Shown in pieces: positions 24,714-34,585 of a stretch of 64,000 nucleotides of DNA (positions within the stretch are counted from its first letter, which is position 1; the number at the start of each line of letters is the position of its first letter). The stretch covers positions 2,074,501 to 2,138,500 of the forward strand of contig NZ_CP099917.1 in NCBI RefSeq assembly GCF_030994125.1. The letters are read 5' to 3'. The DNA is from Pseudoalteromonas xiamenensis (GTDB taxonomy: Bacteria > Pseudomonadota > Gammaproteobacteria > Enterobacterales > Alteromonadaceae). The translations under genes were made by a program, and so were the position numbers. Below the pieces are notes generated by a model that had not been told where the DNA came from, searched no databases, and saw nothing but the letters and a program-made list of their open reading frames with translations.

Positions 24714-24980
24714 CTATTGACGCCGTTTGGTTTCATTTCTAATTACAAAACCTAGCATACTCACCAACTCCCCCTTTCTATTACCATAATTCGCAGAATA
24801 CGATAAAGCAAAGATTCTTTGCCTATGAACAGCCTTTAATCGGCATTCAACACCGTTTTCTGTGCATTCGCGACTTAACCTATCAGGGCTGGTAAAGGGA
24901 GAAATGAAGTAACAACGAGATGTGGCAGGAAAGGTTTTAAGCGCAGGCCCTATCAAAACATCGAAATGAAGATCCGCCAC
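24714..24980 (-). CDS. Doubtful small open frame
   Basis: 88 codons from a GTG start with GAGAG nine bases upstream. Four cysteines and basic composition; no signal, membrane helix or known motif. It occupies the space between the small membrane gene and the fusA terminator. It is listed because nothing else explains this stretch, but it may not be coding. Confidence 0.2.
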   Translation of the reverse strand: MADLHFDVLIGPALKTFPATSRCYFISPFTSPDRLSRECTENGVECRLKAVHRQRIFALSYSANYGNRKGELVSMLGFVIRNETKRRQ

Positions 24981-25050
24981 TAAAACACTCTCAATAACGG
25001 CCTTCTAATCATACTAACACGGTCAACACAGCGGTGTGTCTACCAAAAAC

Positions 25051-25082
25051 AAAAAAGCCCCGATTAAATCGAGGCTTTTTTT
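25051..25082 (-). terminator. Terminator of the EF-G2 gene
   Basis: AAAAAAGCC ... GGCTTTTTTT stem with inner CGAT / ATCG pairing, 15 bases after the fusA stop. It works in both directions by its A- and T-runs. Confidence 0.88.
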
Positions 25083-25097
25083 AGCTCAAAAGTAAGA

Positions 25098-27185
25098 TTA
25101 CTTCTTCGCTTTTTTCTCTTTCTCAGCTGCGATTACCGCATCTGCCACGTTCATTGGACATGGCATGTAGTGTGAGAATTCCATAGAGAATTGACCACGG
25201 CCAGACGTGATAGTACGTAAGTGACCGATGTAACCAAACATCTCTGAAAGTGGAACTTCACCCTTGATACGGATACCCATTGCACCCGGCTCTTGGTCTT
25301 TGATCATACCACGACGACGGTTAAGGTCACCGATTACGTCACCTACGTTGTCTTCTGGTGTGAACACGTCAACTTTCATGATTGGCTCAAGAAGTTGTGC
25401 ACCCGCTTTCGGGATTGATTGACGGAATGCGCCTTTAGCAGCGATTTCGAACGCGATAGCTGACGAGTCAACTGCGTGGAATGAACCGTCAAATAGTTCA
25501 ACTTCGATGTCTAGAACTGGGAAGCCTGCAAGCACACCCTCGTTCATCATAGACTTGAAGCCTTTCTCAACTGCTGGCCAGAATTCCTTAGGAACGTTAC
25601 CACCAACAACTGTAGACTTGAACACGAAGCCTGAACCAACTTCACCTGGCTTGATACGGTAATCGATCTTACCGAATTGACCAGAACCACCTGATTGCTT
25701 CTTATGCGTGTAGCTGTCTTCAACTGGCTTCGTGATAGTTTCACGGTAAGCAACCTGTGGAGCACCTACGTTCAATTCGATACCGAATGTACGCTTAAGG
25801 ATGTCAACTTTGATGTCAAGGTGAAGTTCACCCATCCCTTTAAGGATAGTGTCACCCGTTTCTTCGTCTGTTTCAACTTGGAATGATGGATCTTCTGCAA
25901 GCATCTTACCTAGCGCGATACCTAGCTTCTCTGCAGCACCTTTGTCTTTTGGTGTTACAGCGATAGAGATTACCGGCGTTGGGAAGATCATTGGCTCAAG
26001 CGTACATTCGTGCTTAGGATCACATAGTGTGTGACCTGTTTGAACGTTCTTCATACCAACGATAGCGATGATGTCACCAGCTTGAGCTGATTCAAGCTCG
26101 TTACGGTCGTTTGCGTGCATTTCAACCATACGGCCAACACGCTCTGTTTTACCTGTAGCAGAGTTAAGGATTGTGTCACCTTTCTTCAGCTTACCAGAGT
26201 AGATACGTACGAACGTAAGTGCACCGAAACGGTCATCCATGATCTTGAACGCAAGCGCACGGAAAGGCTCGTCTACAGATACAGTAGCAACTGCGCCTGT
26301 TGGCTCACCAGTTTCTGGATCAGTTAGATCTTGTGGAGCAACTTCAGTTGGAGCTGGTAGGTACTCAACAACTGCGTCTAGTAGAAGTTGCATACCTTTG
26401 TTTTTGAACGCAGAACCACAGAACGTTGGGAAGAACGCTAGGTCACGTGTACCTTTACGGATACATGCTTTTAATTGCTCAACAGATGGAACTTCACCAT
26501 CCATGTAAGCCATCATTAGTTCGTCGTCTTGCTCAACTGCAGACTCAACTAGCATTTCATGGTATTCGTCAACTTTGTCAACCATGTCTGCTGGTACGTC
26601 TTGAACTGTGTAGTTTTCAGGTTGACCTGAATCGTCCCATACGTATGCTTGCTTAGTTAGAACGTCAACAACACCGATGAATTGGTCTTCGATACCAATT
26701 GGAAGCGTCATAACAAGTGGGTTTGCGCCAAGTACTTTCTTAACTTGACCAACTACGCGGTAGAAATCCGCACCCATACGGTCTAGCTTGTTTACGAAGA
26801 TTAGACGAGATACTTCTGCGTCGTTCGCGTAACGCCAGTTTGTTTCAGACTGAGGCTCAACACCACCAGAACCACAGAATACACCCACACCACCGTCAAG
26901 AACTTTAAGTGAACGGTATACTTCTACTGTGAAGTCAACGTGTCCCGGAGTGTCGATAACGTTAAAACGGTGATCTTTCCAGAAACAGGTAGTCGCTGCT
27001 GATTGGATCGTGATACCACGCTCAGCTTCTTGCTCCATGAAGTCCATGGTCGACGCGCCGTCGTGTACTTCGCCTAGCTTATGGATTTTACCAGTAAGCT
27101 TAAGAATACGTTCTGTTGTCGTGGTTTTACCAGCGTCAACGTGCGCGAAAATACCAATATTTCTGTATTTTGATAAATCTGCCAT
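25098..27185 (-). CDS. fusA: Elongation factor G, second (non-str-operon) type
   Basis: Ribosomal translocase GTPase, 695 residues. P-loop [13 protein letters not shown] at 13-25, [10 protein letters not shown] switch, [21 protein letters not shown]. Domains II-V are complete, with [23 protein letters not shown] and a C-terminus ending HYMPCPMN. No rpsL, rpsG or tuf gene is nearby, and the N-terminus [21 protein letters not shown] is that of the second EF-G found in Vibrio and Shewanella, so a canonical fusA should exist elsewhere. Codon use looks strongly biased, as in highly expressed genes. ATG 27185 is used; an upstream in-frame extension lacks the family start. Confidence 0.95.
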   Translation of the reverse strand: MADLSKYRNIGIFAHVDAGKTTTTERILKLTGKIHKLGEVHDGASTMDFMEQEAERGITIQSAATTCFWKDHRFNVIDTPGHVDFTVEVYRSLKVLDGGVGVFCGSGGVEPQSETNWRYANDAEVSRLIFVNKLDRMGADFYRVVGQVKKVLGANPLVMTLPIGIEDQFIGVVDVLTKQAYVWDDSGQPENYTVQDVPADMVDKVDEYHEMLVESAVEQDDELMMAYMDGEVPSVEQLKACIRKGTRDLAFFPTFCGSAFKNKGMQLLLDAVVEYLPAPTEVAPQDLTDPETGEPTGAVATVSVDEPFRALAFKIMDDRFGALTFVRIYSGKLKKGDTILNSATGKTERVGRMVEMHANDRNELESAQAGDIIAIVGMKNVQTGHTLCDPKHECTLEPMIFPTPVISIAVTPKDKGAAEKLGIALGKMLAEDPSFQVETDEETGDTILKGMGELHLDIKVDILKRTFGIELNVGAPQVAYRETITKPVEDSYTHKKQSGGSGQFGKIDYRIKPGEVGSGFVFKSTVVGGNVPKEFWPAVEKGFKSMMNEGVLAGFPVLDIEVELFDGSFHAVDSSAIAFEIAAKGAFRQSIPKAGAQLLEPIMKVDVFTPEDNVGDVIGDLNRRRGMIKDQEPGAMGIRIKGEVPLSEMFGYIGHLRTITSGRGQFSMEFSHYMPCPMNVADAVIAAEKEKKAKK

Positions 27186-27316
27186 TGATGTGCTCTGTTT
27201 AAGTAGAAAAATTATTCGGCGGGAGTATATCACCTCTTGTAGCGAACATCATCCTTGAAACCGCTTAAAATGCGTGCAATTTGAGAAAATTTTTTTAGAT
27301 GAATAAGTGTACAAGG

Positions 27317-27346
27317 AATTTTGGCGACATTTATGCCGCCAAAATT
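27317..27346 (-). terminator. Hairpin after the AIM24-family gene
   Basis: AATTTTGGCG / CGCCAAAATT, a perfect 10-bp stem with a 10-base loop, one base beyond the gene's stop. The T-run is missing, so efficiency is uncertain. Confidence 0.55.
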
Positions 27347-27347
27347 A

Positions 27348-28136
27348 TCAATCTCCGTCAATTAAGTCGCCTAATGAGCCTAAAATTGAGCCTTCGCCTT
27401 GTCTTTGTCCACCCATTTGTGGCGCATGTTCAATGACTCGGTCAGCTAAACGTGAGAACGGTAAACTTTGGATCCAAACCTTTCCATGGCCAGATAACGT
27501 CGCTAAGAACAAACCTTCGCCACCAAAGAACATACTTTTAAGGCCTTTAACTCGTTCTATATCAAAGTCGATACCACCCGTAAAACCGACCACACAGCCT
27601 GTATCCACGCGCAATGTTTCACCTCGTAATTCTTTTTCGATGACCGTACCACCCGCATGTGCAAAGGCCATCCCATCACCTTGCAGGTGTTCGAGGATAA
27701 ACCCTTCGCCACCAAAGAAACCGGCACCTAACTTACGCTGAAACGCAATGTCTACTTTCGTACCAAGTGCAGCACATAGGAATGAATCTTTTTGCAGATA
27801 GACCGATTGGCCTAACTGAGCCATATTGAGTGGCACAATTGTCCCTGGAAATGGAGCTGCAAATGCCGCGTGCTTTTTTCCCATGCCGCGATTGGTAAAA
27901 TGCGTCATAAACAACGATTCGCCGCTGATCATGCGTTTACCCGCACTAAATAGCTTGCCCATAAACCCCTGATCGACGTCCGAACCATCACCCATTTTAG
28001 CTTCAAACTGGATCCCGTCTTCGATGTAGTTCATGGCGCCCGCTTCCGCAATTACGGCTTCACCTGGGTCGAGCTCAACCTCAACCATTTGCATTGATTC
28101 GCCGATAATTCGATAGTCAATTTCGTGGCATCTCAT
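27348..28136 (-). CDS. AIM24/TIGR00266 family protein
   Basis: 262-residue all-beta protein of the TIGR00266/AIM24 family, function unknown in bacteria. Recurrent glycine-rich strands are seen: [49 protein letters not shown] and [35 protein letters not shown] 28136 is preceded by GGGAG at good spacing, whereas the in-frame ATG at 28154 has none. No transmembrane helix. Single gene. Confidence 0.88.
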   Translation of the reverse strand: MRCHEIDYRIIGESMQMVEVELDPGEAVIAEAGAMNYIEDGIQFEAKMGDGSDVDQGFMGKLFSAGKRMISGESLFMTHFTNRGMGKKHAAFAAPFPGTIVPLNMAQLGQSVYLQKDSFLCAALGTKVDIAFQRKLGAGFFGGEGFILEHLQGDGMAFAHAGGTVIEKELRGETLRVDTGCVVGFTGGIDFDIERVKGLKSMFFGGEGLFLATLSGHGKVWIQSLPFSRLADRVIEHAPQMGGQRQGEGSILGSLGDLIDGD

Positions 28137-28290
28137 TTCTATTCTCCCATGCACATAACATTACGCTGTAAAAGATTGACGACCTATCCCGTTCAATGTG
28201 AGTAGCACGTCGAATCGTTCTTTCTTCCCATCTTGCCGAATTTCGTTTTGCTGTCCACGCTAAAACTGTAAGTAAGTGTGAGAAACACCA

Positions 28291-29592
28291 CTAAAACCAA
28301 ATAAACAAGCCGAGAATGAGCAACAACCCAAGCAAGGGTACTACCACAGTCAGCAGTGCCAGTGGCCAATACGCCGTCTCATGTTTCTCGTTGCAAATAG
28401 CCCGGATGGTTGTTACTACGTAGCCATTGTGAGGCAAGGTATCTAGCGCGCCTGAACTAATTGCAACGATACGGTGTAATTGTTCTGGTGACACGCCCGC
28501 ATCAAGATAATGTGGTGCAACCAAAGGCAACGCAATCGCTTGTCCACCTGACGCCGAGCCGGTAAGCCCAGCAATAACACTGACGGCGATAGCTGCACCA
28601 ACTAGCTCATGACCCGGCATGGTCATCATCACGCTCACCGCTTCTTGAAAAGCAGGTGAGAGTTTCGCAACAGAGCCAAATCCAACCACAGCTGCAGTAT
28701 TACCTATCGCAACAAGGGCGCCTGTCGAGGCATAGCCAACGGCGTGATGTAGTCGGCTAAAATAGCGCCAATTGATAACCAGTAACGAGAGCACACCACC
28801 CAACAGCGCGACAATCAAAGCACTTTGCTTTAAGAGATCATGAAAGTAGTATGAGAGCCCCAACACCACAAACAAAGGAAGTAGCCCGGTTAGTGGATGA
28901 GGTAATGCACGATTTGTTGATTCAGGGTCACCATCGCGACTTTCAAAATGTTCTCCGTTCGCTTTCGCCTGTTTGATCATCCAATTCAACAACACATAGC
29001 CAAGCACCGCCATCACAATCGCAATGACAAGGCTCTCTTGCCACGCGGCGTAAGGCGACGTGCCGAGATATTGAATTGGGATCCAATTTTGGATTTCAGG
29101 GCTGCCAGCCGACGTCATGGTAAACGTCACTGAACCAAAGGCCAGTGTTGCGGGAATAAAACGACGCGGCAAATTAGCATCTTTGAACAGACTCAATGCC
29201 ATGGGGTAAACGGAAAACGCGACGATAAAGACACTCACTCCGCCATAGGTCAATACCGCGCACGCAACAACAACTGCTAATACCGCGTACTGCATTCCCA
29301 ACTTCGATACTATCCACCGTGCCACCGCATCCGCAGCGCCACATTCTTCCATTAACTTGCCAAACAAACTGCCTAGCAAAAACATCAAGAACCAAGCCTT
29401 TACGAAACTAGCAAAGCCACCCATATAGGCATCAATAAAGTTGACCTCTGACGTGATGGGAAAGACAGCAGTGTGACTCGTCAAGGCAACGAGCAGTGCG
29501 CAAAGTGGTGCCGAAATGAACAGATTAAATCCTCGTAGCGTGAGCCAGATGAGTGCAACAAGCGCGCCCAATAGTCCAATAAGACTTAACAT
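28291..29592 (-). CDS. GntP-family permease
   Basis: Inner-membrane carboxylate permease, 433 residues, about 12 hydrophobic helices. Typical segments are FLMFLLGSLFGKLMEECGAADAVARWI, GGVSVFIVAFSVYPMALSLFKDANLPRRFIPATLAFG and, near the end, GLTGSASGGQAIALPLVAP and SSGALDTLPHNGYVVTTI. GntP relatives carry gluconate, but this sub-branch also includes hydroxybutyrate and other small-acid permeases; no catabolic neighbour decides. AGGA stands six bases before the ATG. It is transcribed away from the RNA candidate at 29.8 kb. Confidence 0.85.
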   Translation of the reverse strand: MLSLIGLLGALVALIWLTLRGFNLFISAPLCALLVALTSHTAVFPITSEVNFIDAYMGGFASFVKAWFLMFLLGSLFGKLMEECGAADAVARWIVSKLGMQYAVLAVVVACAVLTYGGVSVFIVAFSVYPMALSLFKDANLPRRFIPATLAFGSVTFTMTSAGSPEIQNWIPIQYLGTSPYAAWQESLVIAIVMAVLGYVLLNWMIKQAKANGEHFESRDGDPESTNRALPHPLTGLLPLFVVLGLSYYFHDLLKQSALIVALLGGVLSLLVINWRYFSRLHHAVGYASTGALVAIGNTAAVVGFGSVAKLSPAFQEAVSVMMTMPGHELVGAAIAVSVIAGLTGSASGGQAIALPLVAPHYLDAGVSPEQLHRIVAISSGALDTLPHNGYVVTTIRAICNEKHETAYWPLALLTVVVPLLGLLLILGLFIWF

Positions 29593-29740
29593 AACCGTTC
29601 CTATTTCATTCTTTTTTCTCCTTTTATACGTTAAAAAAACGTAAATTACGAGACTTCAAAGCCTGCAGGTTGCTTAAAAGATCGGCAAGGTAATTCAATA
29701 CCGGCAAAGGGTGACTGAAAAAACACACGAAAAGATTAAA

Positions 29741-29800
29741 TGAGAATTATTTTCAAATAAGTATTGACTGCCAGCTTAATCTAACTGATAATCAATCTCA
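29741..29800 (+). promoter_or_regulatory. Promoter with two Fur boxes
   Basis: -35 TTGACT (29764-29769), 17-base spacer, -10 GATAAT (29787-29792). Two sites match the 7-1-7 Fur consensus TGATAAT-N-ATTATCA at 12 of 14 positions: TGAGAATTATTTTCA (29741-29755) just upstream of the -35, and TGATAATCAATCTCA (29786-29800) over the -10 and start site. The arrangement predicts tight iron-dependent repression of a rightward transcript beginning near 29799. Confidence 0.7.
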
Positions 29801-30010
29801 ACAAGACAGGTAAGTAGTTGGCTTGTAACGACGATTCTGTTTCTCGACCCTGAAACACGTTGGCGAACGTTAAACGTATGGTCGAATATTAGAGGTAACA
29901 ACGCCCCTTGAAGCCTCTTCTATTCAACCTCTTCACAATTTTACTTGCTACATTGCTCATATCGGTGACGGTAGATATGAAACAAAAAAGCCCGAAAGGG
30001 CTTTTTTTAT
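29799..30010 (+). ncRNA. ryhB: RyhB-like Fur-regulated small RNA (candidate)
   Basis: About 210 nt between the promoter and an intrinsic terminator, with no protein frame of any length on this strand. It contains ACATTGCTCA (29950-29959), identical to the conserved pairing core of RyhB (GACATTGCTCACATTGC in E. coli), placed about 25 bases before the terminator stem. E. coli RyhB is about 90 nt; the Vibrio and Shewanella RNAs are longer, as here. Iron shortage should induce it to repress mRNAs for iron-using proteins with Hfq. It lies on the opposite strand to gntP and rbgA, so it is not a leader or 3' tail of either. Confidence 0.65.
29984..30007. terminator. Bidirectional terminator of the RNA candidate and rbgA
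   Basis: AAAAAAGCCC-GAAA-GGGCTTTTTTT: a stable GAAA tetraloop hairpin with a T-run on the plus strand and the A-run giving T on the minus strand, 30 bases after the rbgA stop. Confidence 0.93.
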
Positions 30011-30036
30011 TGCAACCGATCACGTCTACAATCGAC

Positions 30037-30990
30037 CTAGCGGCGATTCTTACGCGCTCGAGCCAAGCGCATTTTCTTTTCTTCGGCTTTTGCCGCTTTC
30101 TTTGCTTCTGCTTCTTCCCGTTGCTGTTGCACCATGACTTCTTCTTCTTCGCGCATGGCTGGCGTTTCCATCGTGATACGCCCAATGACCGCATCACGCA
30201 GTTCATTGATCAAAATCTCTGAGAACTTATGTGTATCCACTTGAGCCCCACTACGTAGGCAACCACGCAGCTTGCCCGCTCGCTCAATAAACTCCCAATC
30301 ACACTCTGGCAGTTCTTCCATCTTGTAGCGCGCTTTTAACAGCTCAGGGTACTCGGACAGCAGGTATTCAGCAGTAAAGCTTGCCACTTCTTCGTAGTTC
30401 ATTGCGGTATCTCGCACCGCGCCGGTCGCCGCTAATCGATATCCTGAATTACCGTTTTCTACTTTTGGCCAAAGCATTCCAGGTGTGTCATACAGCATAA
30501 TGCCATCTTCAAGTTTGATACGCTGCTGTGCTTTGGTAACCGCGGGTTCGTTACCCGTTTTTGCCACAATGCGTCCAGCCAGAATATTGATTAGGGTGGA
30601 TTTACCCACATTCGGGATCCCCATAATCATGGCTTTGATCTGCTTGTCTGCACCTAATTTATGCGGCACGAGCTTCTTACACAGTTCGTTAATTTGATGC
30701 ACTTCCGCAGCTTTTTCATGACCAAATGCCAGTGTTTTTACACCGGCTTCTTGTTCCAAATAAGCTTGCCATTGTGCTGTTTTCTCCGGATCTGCAAGAT
30801 CCGCTTTGTTCAAAATTTTGATGACCGGCTTATCTCCGCGAAGCTCCGCAACCATAGGGTTTTCGCTACTGTAAGGAATTCGCGCATCTAACACTTCGAT
30901 AATGACATCCATCTGCGGCATGATCTCTTTGATTTCATTGCGCGCTTTGTTCATGTGGCCAGGGAACCACTGAATAGTCTGTCTCGTCAT
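30037..30990 (-). CDS. rbgA: Ribosome biogenesis GTPase YlqF/RbgA
   Basis: Circularly permuted GTPase of 317 residues that helps late 50S assembly. Motif order is G4 (NKAD, near 61), G5 region, G1 (GIPNVGKST, near 127), then G3 (DTPG, near 170), which is diagnostic. The N-terminal WFPGHMNKARNEI is typical. The C-terminus is a long charged tail (EEEEVMVQQQREEAEAKKAAKAEEKKMRLARARKNRR) that probably contacts rRNA. Single gene that ends at the shared terminator. Confidence 0.93.
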   Translation of the reverse strand: MTRQTIQWFPGHMNKARNEIKEIMPQMDVIIEVLDARIPYSSENPMVAELRGDKPVIKILNKADLADPEKTAQWQAYLEQEAGVKTLAFGHEKAAEVHQINELCKKLVPHKLGADKQIKAMIMGIPNVGKSTLINILAGRIVAKTGNEPAVTKAQQRIKLEDGIMLYDTPGMLWPKVENGNSGYRLAATGAVRDTAMNYEEVASFTAEYLLSEYPELLKARYKMEELPECDWEFIERAGKLRGCLRSGAQVDTHKFSEILINELRDAVIGRITMETPAMREEEEVMVQQQREEAEAKKAAKAEEKKMRLARARKNRR

Positions 30991-31195
30991 TTAAATTTAA
31001 ACCTTTATTAACTAAGTTCTTGGCAATACTAAGAAAAATGGCATTTCCAGTATTACGGCACTTGGATGGAATAAGGATAGTTTACTATAGAAGTGAAAAG
31101 AGATGAATGCCGCGTCCATTTTGACGCTATCAAAGAGTAAAAACACCAAACACGGGCGTAAGCCGTCACGGCAAAAAAAGATAAAAGAAAGGTGG

Positions 31196-31219
31196 GTTGG
31201 GTGAATAGACTCACCCAAC
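31196..31219 (-). terminator. Terminator of the serine hydrolase gene
   Basis: GTTGGGTGA / TCACCCAAC, a perfect 9-bp stem with a 6-base loop, 12 bases past the stop; a pyrimidine-rich CCACCTTTCTTTT follows on the minus strand. Confidence 0.7.
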
Positions 31220-31230
31220 GTCAAGGTATT

Positions 31231-32505
31231 CTATGCGCGCTGGCGTCGGCGGAGATACCATGCAAAAACAAAAGCCCCAACAATGATAACTATTCCGCCT
31301 ACAGCGATTCTAATCAACATCGTTGGAAAGGTATTACTCAAAACATAGATATCCGGCTTGCCTGTTTGCCATACAGTCCAATAGGTCGCTAAATTGGATG
31401 CTAAAGCGTCATCATTGCCTGTTTCCAAGGCGATAATTGCGTCACCTGTCACCGGATTAATACGTACACTGCTATTCAAATAAGGTGATTTACCACCGTG
31501 ACCAACAACGTAATCGCTATCGCTCGCTGGCGCAAACAACATGGTACCCGCGCCCCAGATTTCCAAACCTTGTACAGACGCCAGTGGCGCTCTCATAAAA
31601 TGAAGTGTTTGGTCAGTCAACAAACGAGGGCCACTGGTTGAAACCACCGATGAAGGTAACTGCGCATTCGCAAATCGCACTAAATCATCCACGCTTGTAT
31701 ACAATCCCGTTGCCGCCAAAGAAGTGTAGTTCGGATAAAAGCGTATATTGCCATTTTCCGCAAAATACTCTGCGAGCGGCTGATTCTTATCGTGTTGGGC
31801 AAAGCTTGAGTTGGTCATTCCCAGAGGTTGAAATACCGCTTTGTCCATGTAGTCAGAAAAGGTTGTGCCCGACACTTCTTCAATAATTAATTGGATAAGG
31901 TTGTAGCTGCCACCGGAATACATCCACTTGCTACCCGGCTCCATCTCCACGCGAACCTTACCACTTTTACCTTCATCGGCATCTTTTGCGTGTGTTAGAT
32001 GCTCTACTAAAGGTTGCACCGGTTCGCCAGGTGCAAACCCATTGTGTCCGAGTCCGTCTGTAATACCTGCTGTGTGGCTCAGTAGCAATTTTAAGGTCAC
32101 TTTATTGTTGTCAAACTGGCTTGGTGGTAACTGCCAGCGCGTTAGATAAGTCGACACAGGCACCTCTAAATCCAACTTACCTTGTTCAACTAAGGTCATG
32201 ACGCCGACCGCAGTAACCCACTTGCTGAGCGATGCCGCACCAAAACGAGTGTGCGCGTCCACGGGTTGTCCCTTCGAATCGTATTTCGAATGGACCACTT
32301 GACCTTTTTTCAATAGCGCCAGTGCAATATTACCTTTAAACGCTTTCGCCACCTCTTTATCGAGCGCCTGAGCAAAAGCATTGTCGTCACCATACGGGGC
32401 TATGGGCGTTAGACCCCAACCTTGAGTCGTTGCAAGAAAATTCAGCGTTCCCCATATCGCTAACACGCCAAGCGTGGAGAGACTCCACAACAGTGTTTTT
32501 TTCAT
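31231..32505 (-). CDS. Beta-lactamase-family serine hydrolase (class C/penicillin-binding type)
   Basis: 424 residues. An N-terminal hydrophobic anchor (LLWSLSTLGVLAIWGTLNFLA) and a C-terminal membrane helix followed by a basic tail (IAVGGIVIIVGAFVFAWYLRRRQRA) bracket a periplasmic beta-lactamase-fold domain. Active-site motifs: SLSK (S92, K95), YSG in KWMYSGGSYN, and HGG in VVGHGGKSPY. Such proteins are esterases, D-amino-acid peptidases or amidases; resistance is not implied. AAGGA precedes the start. Single gene. Confidence 0.88.
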   Translation of the reverse strand: MKKTLLWSLSTLGVLAIWGTLNFLATTQGWGLTPIAPYGDDNAFAQALDKEVAKAFKGNIALALLKKGQVVHSKYDSKGQPVDAHTRFGAASLSKWVTAVGVMTLVEQGKLDLEVPVSTYLTRWQLPPSQFDNNKVTLKLLLSHTAGITDGLGHNGFAPGEPVQPLVEHLTHAKDADEGKSGKVRVEMEPGSKWMYSGGSYNLIQLIIEEVSGTTFSDYMDKAVFQPLGMTNSSFAQHDKNQPLAEYFAENGNIRFYPNYTSLAATGLYTSVDDLVRFANAQLPSSVVSTSGPRLLTDQTLHFMRAPLASVQGLEIWGAGTMLFAPASDSDYVVGHGGKSPYLNSSVRINPVTGDAIIALETGNDDALASNLATYWTVWQTGKPDIYVLSNTFPTMLIRIAVGGIVIIVGAFVFAWYLRRRQRA

Positions 32506-32717
32506 CTTTGAGTTTCCTTATCTGATAACTGCACCGTCGGAAGACTGTCTTGAATCGTGTGCAGCCAATGAATAATTAATTCTTAACTTTTAATATTCAT
32601 GTCATATAGGAATAACGAATTTAAACACGGATAGTCCAGAAATTCATCGTTACAAAATATGTAACAGGCTGACGGATTTTCTGTTTGAATGGGGTGTCGG
32701 ATCACGACCCCCTTCAA

Positions 32718-34289
32718 TTACGCGACCTGCATAGACCAAATTGATGAGGCTTCTCGCGATTGACTGCGTCGCTTGGTTTTGCTTGCGGCGAACAGGAAAA
32801 TACCCGCAAAGACGACCCCAAAAACATCAACCCAAATCGAGTCTAACCAAGATACGGCGTAAGGGTTAGTGTACTGCACGAACATTGTTGCCAGTGGCAA
32901 ACCTAAGCAACCAAGCGCTAACGCTTTTAGTCCAAAAACCGACGCTTTCCTTGCACCCAGCCAAAACGATAGCCCGATAAAGGCACCAAACGTGAGGTAG
33001 TAAATCCACAGATACAATTCATTCAATGCAAAGGCACTTTGTTGCAGGGCTTTACCCAATACAAGCGTAACCACGACCCCTAGCATCGACCCTAAACACA
33101 CACCGATGGTCAATTTTGCCATAAAAAGCGTACTGCGTTTTTGCTCTCCGTCTTTACGAGTCCGTTTATCTAACCAAAGTAAATTGCCCGAATAGAAAAG
33201 AAACGCACCGAGTAACCCCATTAAGAAGTATCCCCAACGCCCCCAATTGCCACCATACGTCCCAAAGTGCAATGAGAAAAATGTTGCAACTGTATTGCCC
33301 CACGTGCCCGTTACGCCCTGAGGGAAACTCGAATTCTGAACGTCCAACGTATAAGGATGCATAAACAAATAATCCGTATCTGGACCTCGCACTAATGCAC
33401 TTGGGTTTTCCATTTTAAGCGTCGCAAAAGGTGCTGGGCTGTTCAGTCGGTTGTAACTGACATGCACCGTAGTGTGTTGTCCGCTATAGGCATGAGCTTT
33501 TTCCAACAACAGCTCAAGCTTAGGAAGATCGTTAATATGATAAGGTTGCTCTGTTTTTGGTGGCATATTGAACAGCGGTTTATCCCCGTAAAACTTGCCC
33601 AGACCGTCATAGAGAAAATCGTGATACGCGAACACAAACACGCTAAACGCAATCACAATGTGAAACGGCAAACTCACGATTCCCACTAAATTGTGGCTAT
33701 CGAGCCAAAGACGACTCGCCCCTTTTTCTTTACGCAGGGCAAAAAAGGTTTTGGTCAATGTGGGCAATAAAATCACAACCCCAGACACCAAAGCGAGAAA
33801 ATACAGCAAAGCGGCGATACCCAACACGTACACACCCAGTTGGTCATGCCCTATTTCACCAAAAAGTCCACCACTACGATGCAGATAATCAATCAGATCG
33901 GCAAACTTGTTCTCCCCCGCAACATGCGTTGTCAGCTCTCCGTGTTCATTTAGAAAGGCATACGTTAATTGGTTATCCAAATTCATCCCTCTTGCGCCGC
34001 CTTGGCTATACCATGACAAGTAAGGGACCTCGTGGGCGATATCGAGTTCAAAGCCTTTCGCCATTGCCTGAGGATACGCTGCGATGGCTTTATCGATAAG
34101 TTGTTGCGGTGGCACCGCTGTCGCTGCCGCAAGTTCTGCAGGAATGGGGGCTATCCACGCCTGTAGCTGATGTTTAAACATCGTCAAACTACCCGCATAA
34201 AATCCGATGAACAATAATAGCCCCGCACAAATCCCAGTCCACGTATGGACACTTTGATAGGTGCGTAAAATTTCCGCTTTTACCTTCAT
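32718..34289 (-). CDS. PepSY-associated membrane protein, probable ferric-siderophore reductase
   Basis: 523 residues. Four main membrane helices near 15-40, 145-170, 195-220 and 340-360 plus a helical C-terminal set; PepSY-type periplasmic segments lie between them (for example KGFELDIAHEVPYLSWYSQGG). Conserved histidines in helices (HTWTGICAGLLLF, FHIVIAFSVFVFAYHD, FFSLHFGTYGG) could hold haem. FoxB-type members reduce siderophore-bound iron in the inner membrane. ATG 34289 overlaps the previous stop (ATGA) and has AAGGAG six bases upstream. Last gene of the Fur-linked operon. Confidence 0.85.
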   Translation of the reverse strand: MKVKAEILRTYQSVHTWTGICAGLLLFIGFYAGSLTMFKHQLQAWIAPIPAELAAATAVPPQQLIDKAIAAYPQAMAKGFELDIAHEVPYLSWYSQGGARGMNLDNQLTYAFLNEHGELTTHVAGENKFADLIDYLHRSGGLFGEIGHDQLGVYVLGIAALLYFLALVSGVVILLPTLTKTFFALRKEKGASRLWLDSHNLVGIVSLPFHIVIAFSVFVFAYHDFLYDGLGKFYGDKPLFNMPPKTEQPYHINDLPKLELLLEKAHAYSGQHTTVHVSYNRLNSPAPFATLKMENPSALVRGPDTDYLFMHPYTLDVQNSSFPQGVTGTWGNTVATFFSLHFGTYGGNWGRWGYFLMGLLGAFLFYSGNLLWLDKRTRKDGEQKRSTLFMAKLTIGVCLGSMLGVVVTLVLGKALQQSAFALNELYLWIYYLTFGAFIGLSFWLGARKASVFGLKALALGCLGLPLATMFVQYTNPYAVSWLDSIWVDVFGVVFAGIFLFAASKTKRRSQSREASSIWSMQVA

Positions 34290-34585
34290 GCCATGCTCCT
34301 TAGCAGAAAAAATACGCCATACAGTGCTAAAGTAGGTATCCCCAGAAGGAGCCACGCGCGCTTACCCGTTCGAAACACATACGTAGCTGAGAAAATAGAA
34401 AACCATAATGGCGCAATCATCCACATGTTAAATTGCACTTTGTCTTGTGCATCGATGCCTCCTGGGCCATACCAAGCAAACAATGCAATACACACATACG
34501 CCAATGCGAGCCCGAGCAGCATACCTGCTAAGGTTTTACTCAACCAATCCGCTTGAAAGGCTTGTACTTGACCTGACGTCTCCAT
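34286..34585 (-). CDS. DUF3649 family membrane protein
   Basis: 99 residues with three hydrophobic helices (GMLLGLALAYVCIALFAW, WMIAPLWFSIFSATYVF, ALYGVFFLL) and the family's F/W-rich middle. DUF3649 proteins are found almost only beside TonB receptors and PepSY proteins; the function is unknown, probably a subunit or partner of the reductase. It abuts DUF3325 (no gap) and overlaps the PepSY gene by four bases. Confidence 0.8.
   Translation of the reverse strand: METSGQVQAFQADWLSKTLAGMLLGLALAYVCIALFAWYGPGGIDAQDKVQFNMWMIAPLWFSIFSATYVFRTGKRAWLLLGIPTLALYGVFFLLRSMA

Noticed and set aside
26115..26656. Plus-strand open frames across the fusA gene
   Set aside because: Antisense shadows of a complete, highly biased EF-G gene; no ribosome binding sites or family motifs.
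29889..30222. Lys/Gln-rich minus-strand and Phe-rich plus-strand frames near the end of rbgA
   Set aside because: Low-complexity reads of the charged RbgA tail in other frames; they also run through the terminator.
31231..32505. Antibiotic-resistance beta-lactamase
   Set aside because: SxxK, YSG and HGG motifs fit the wider serine-hydrolase group; double membrane anchors and no resistance context.
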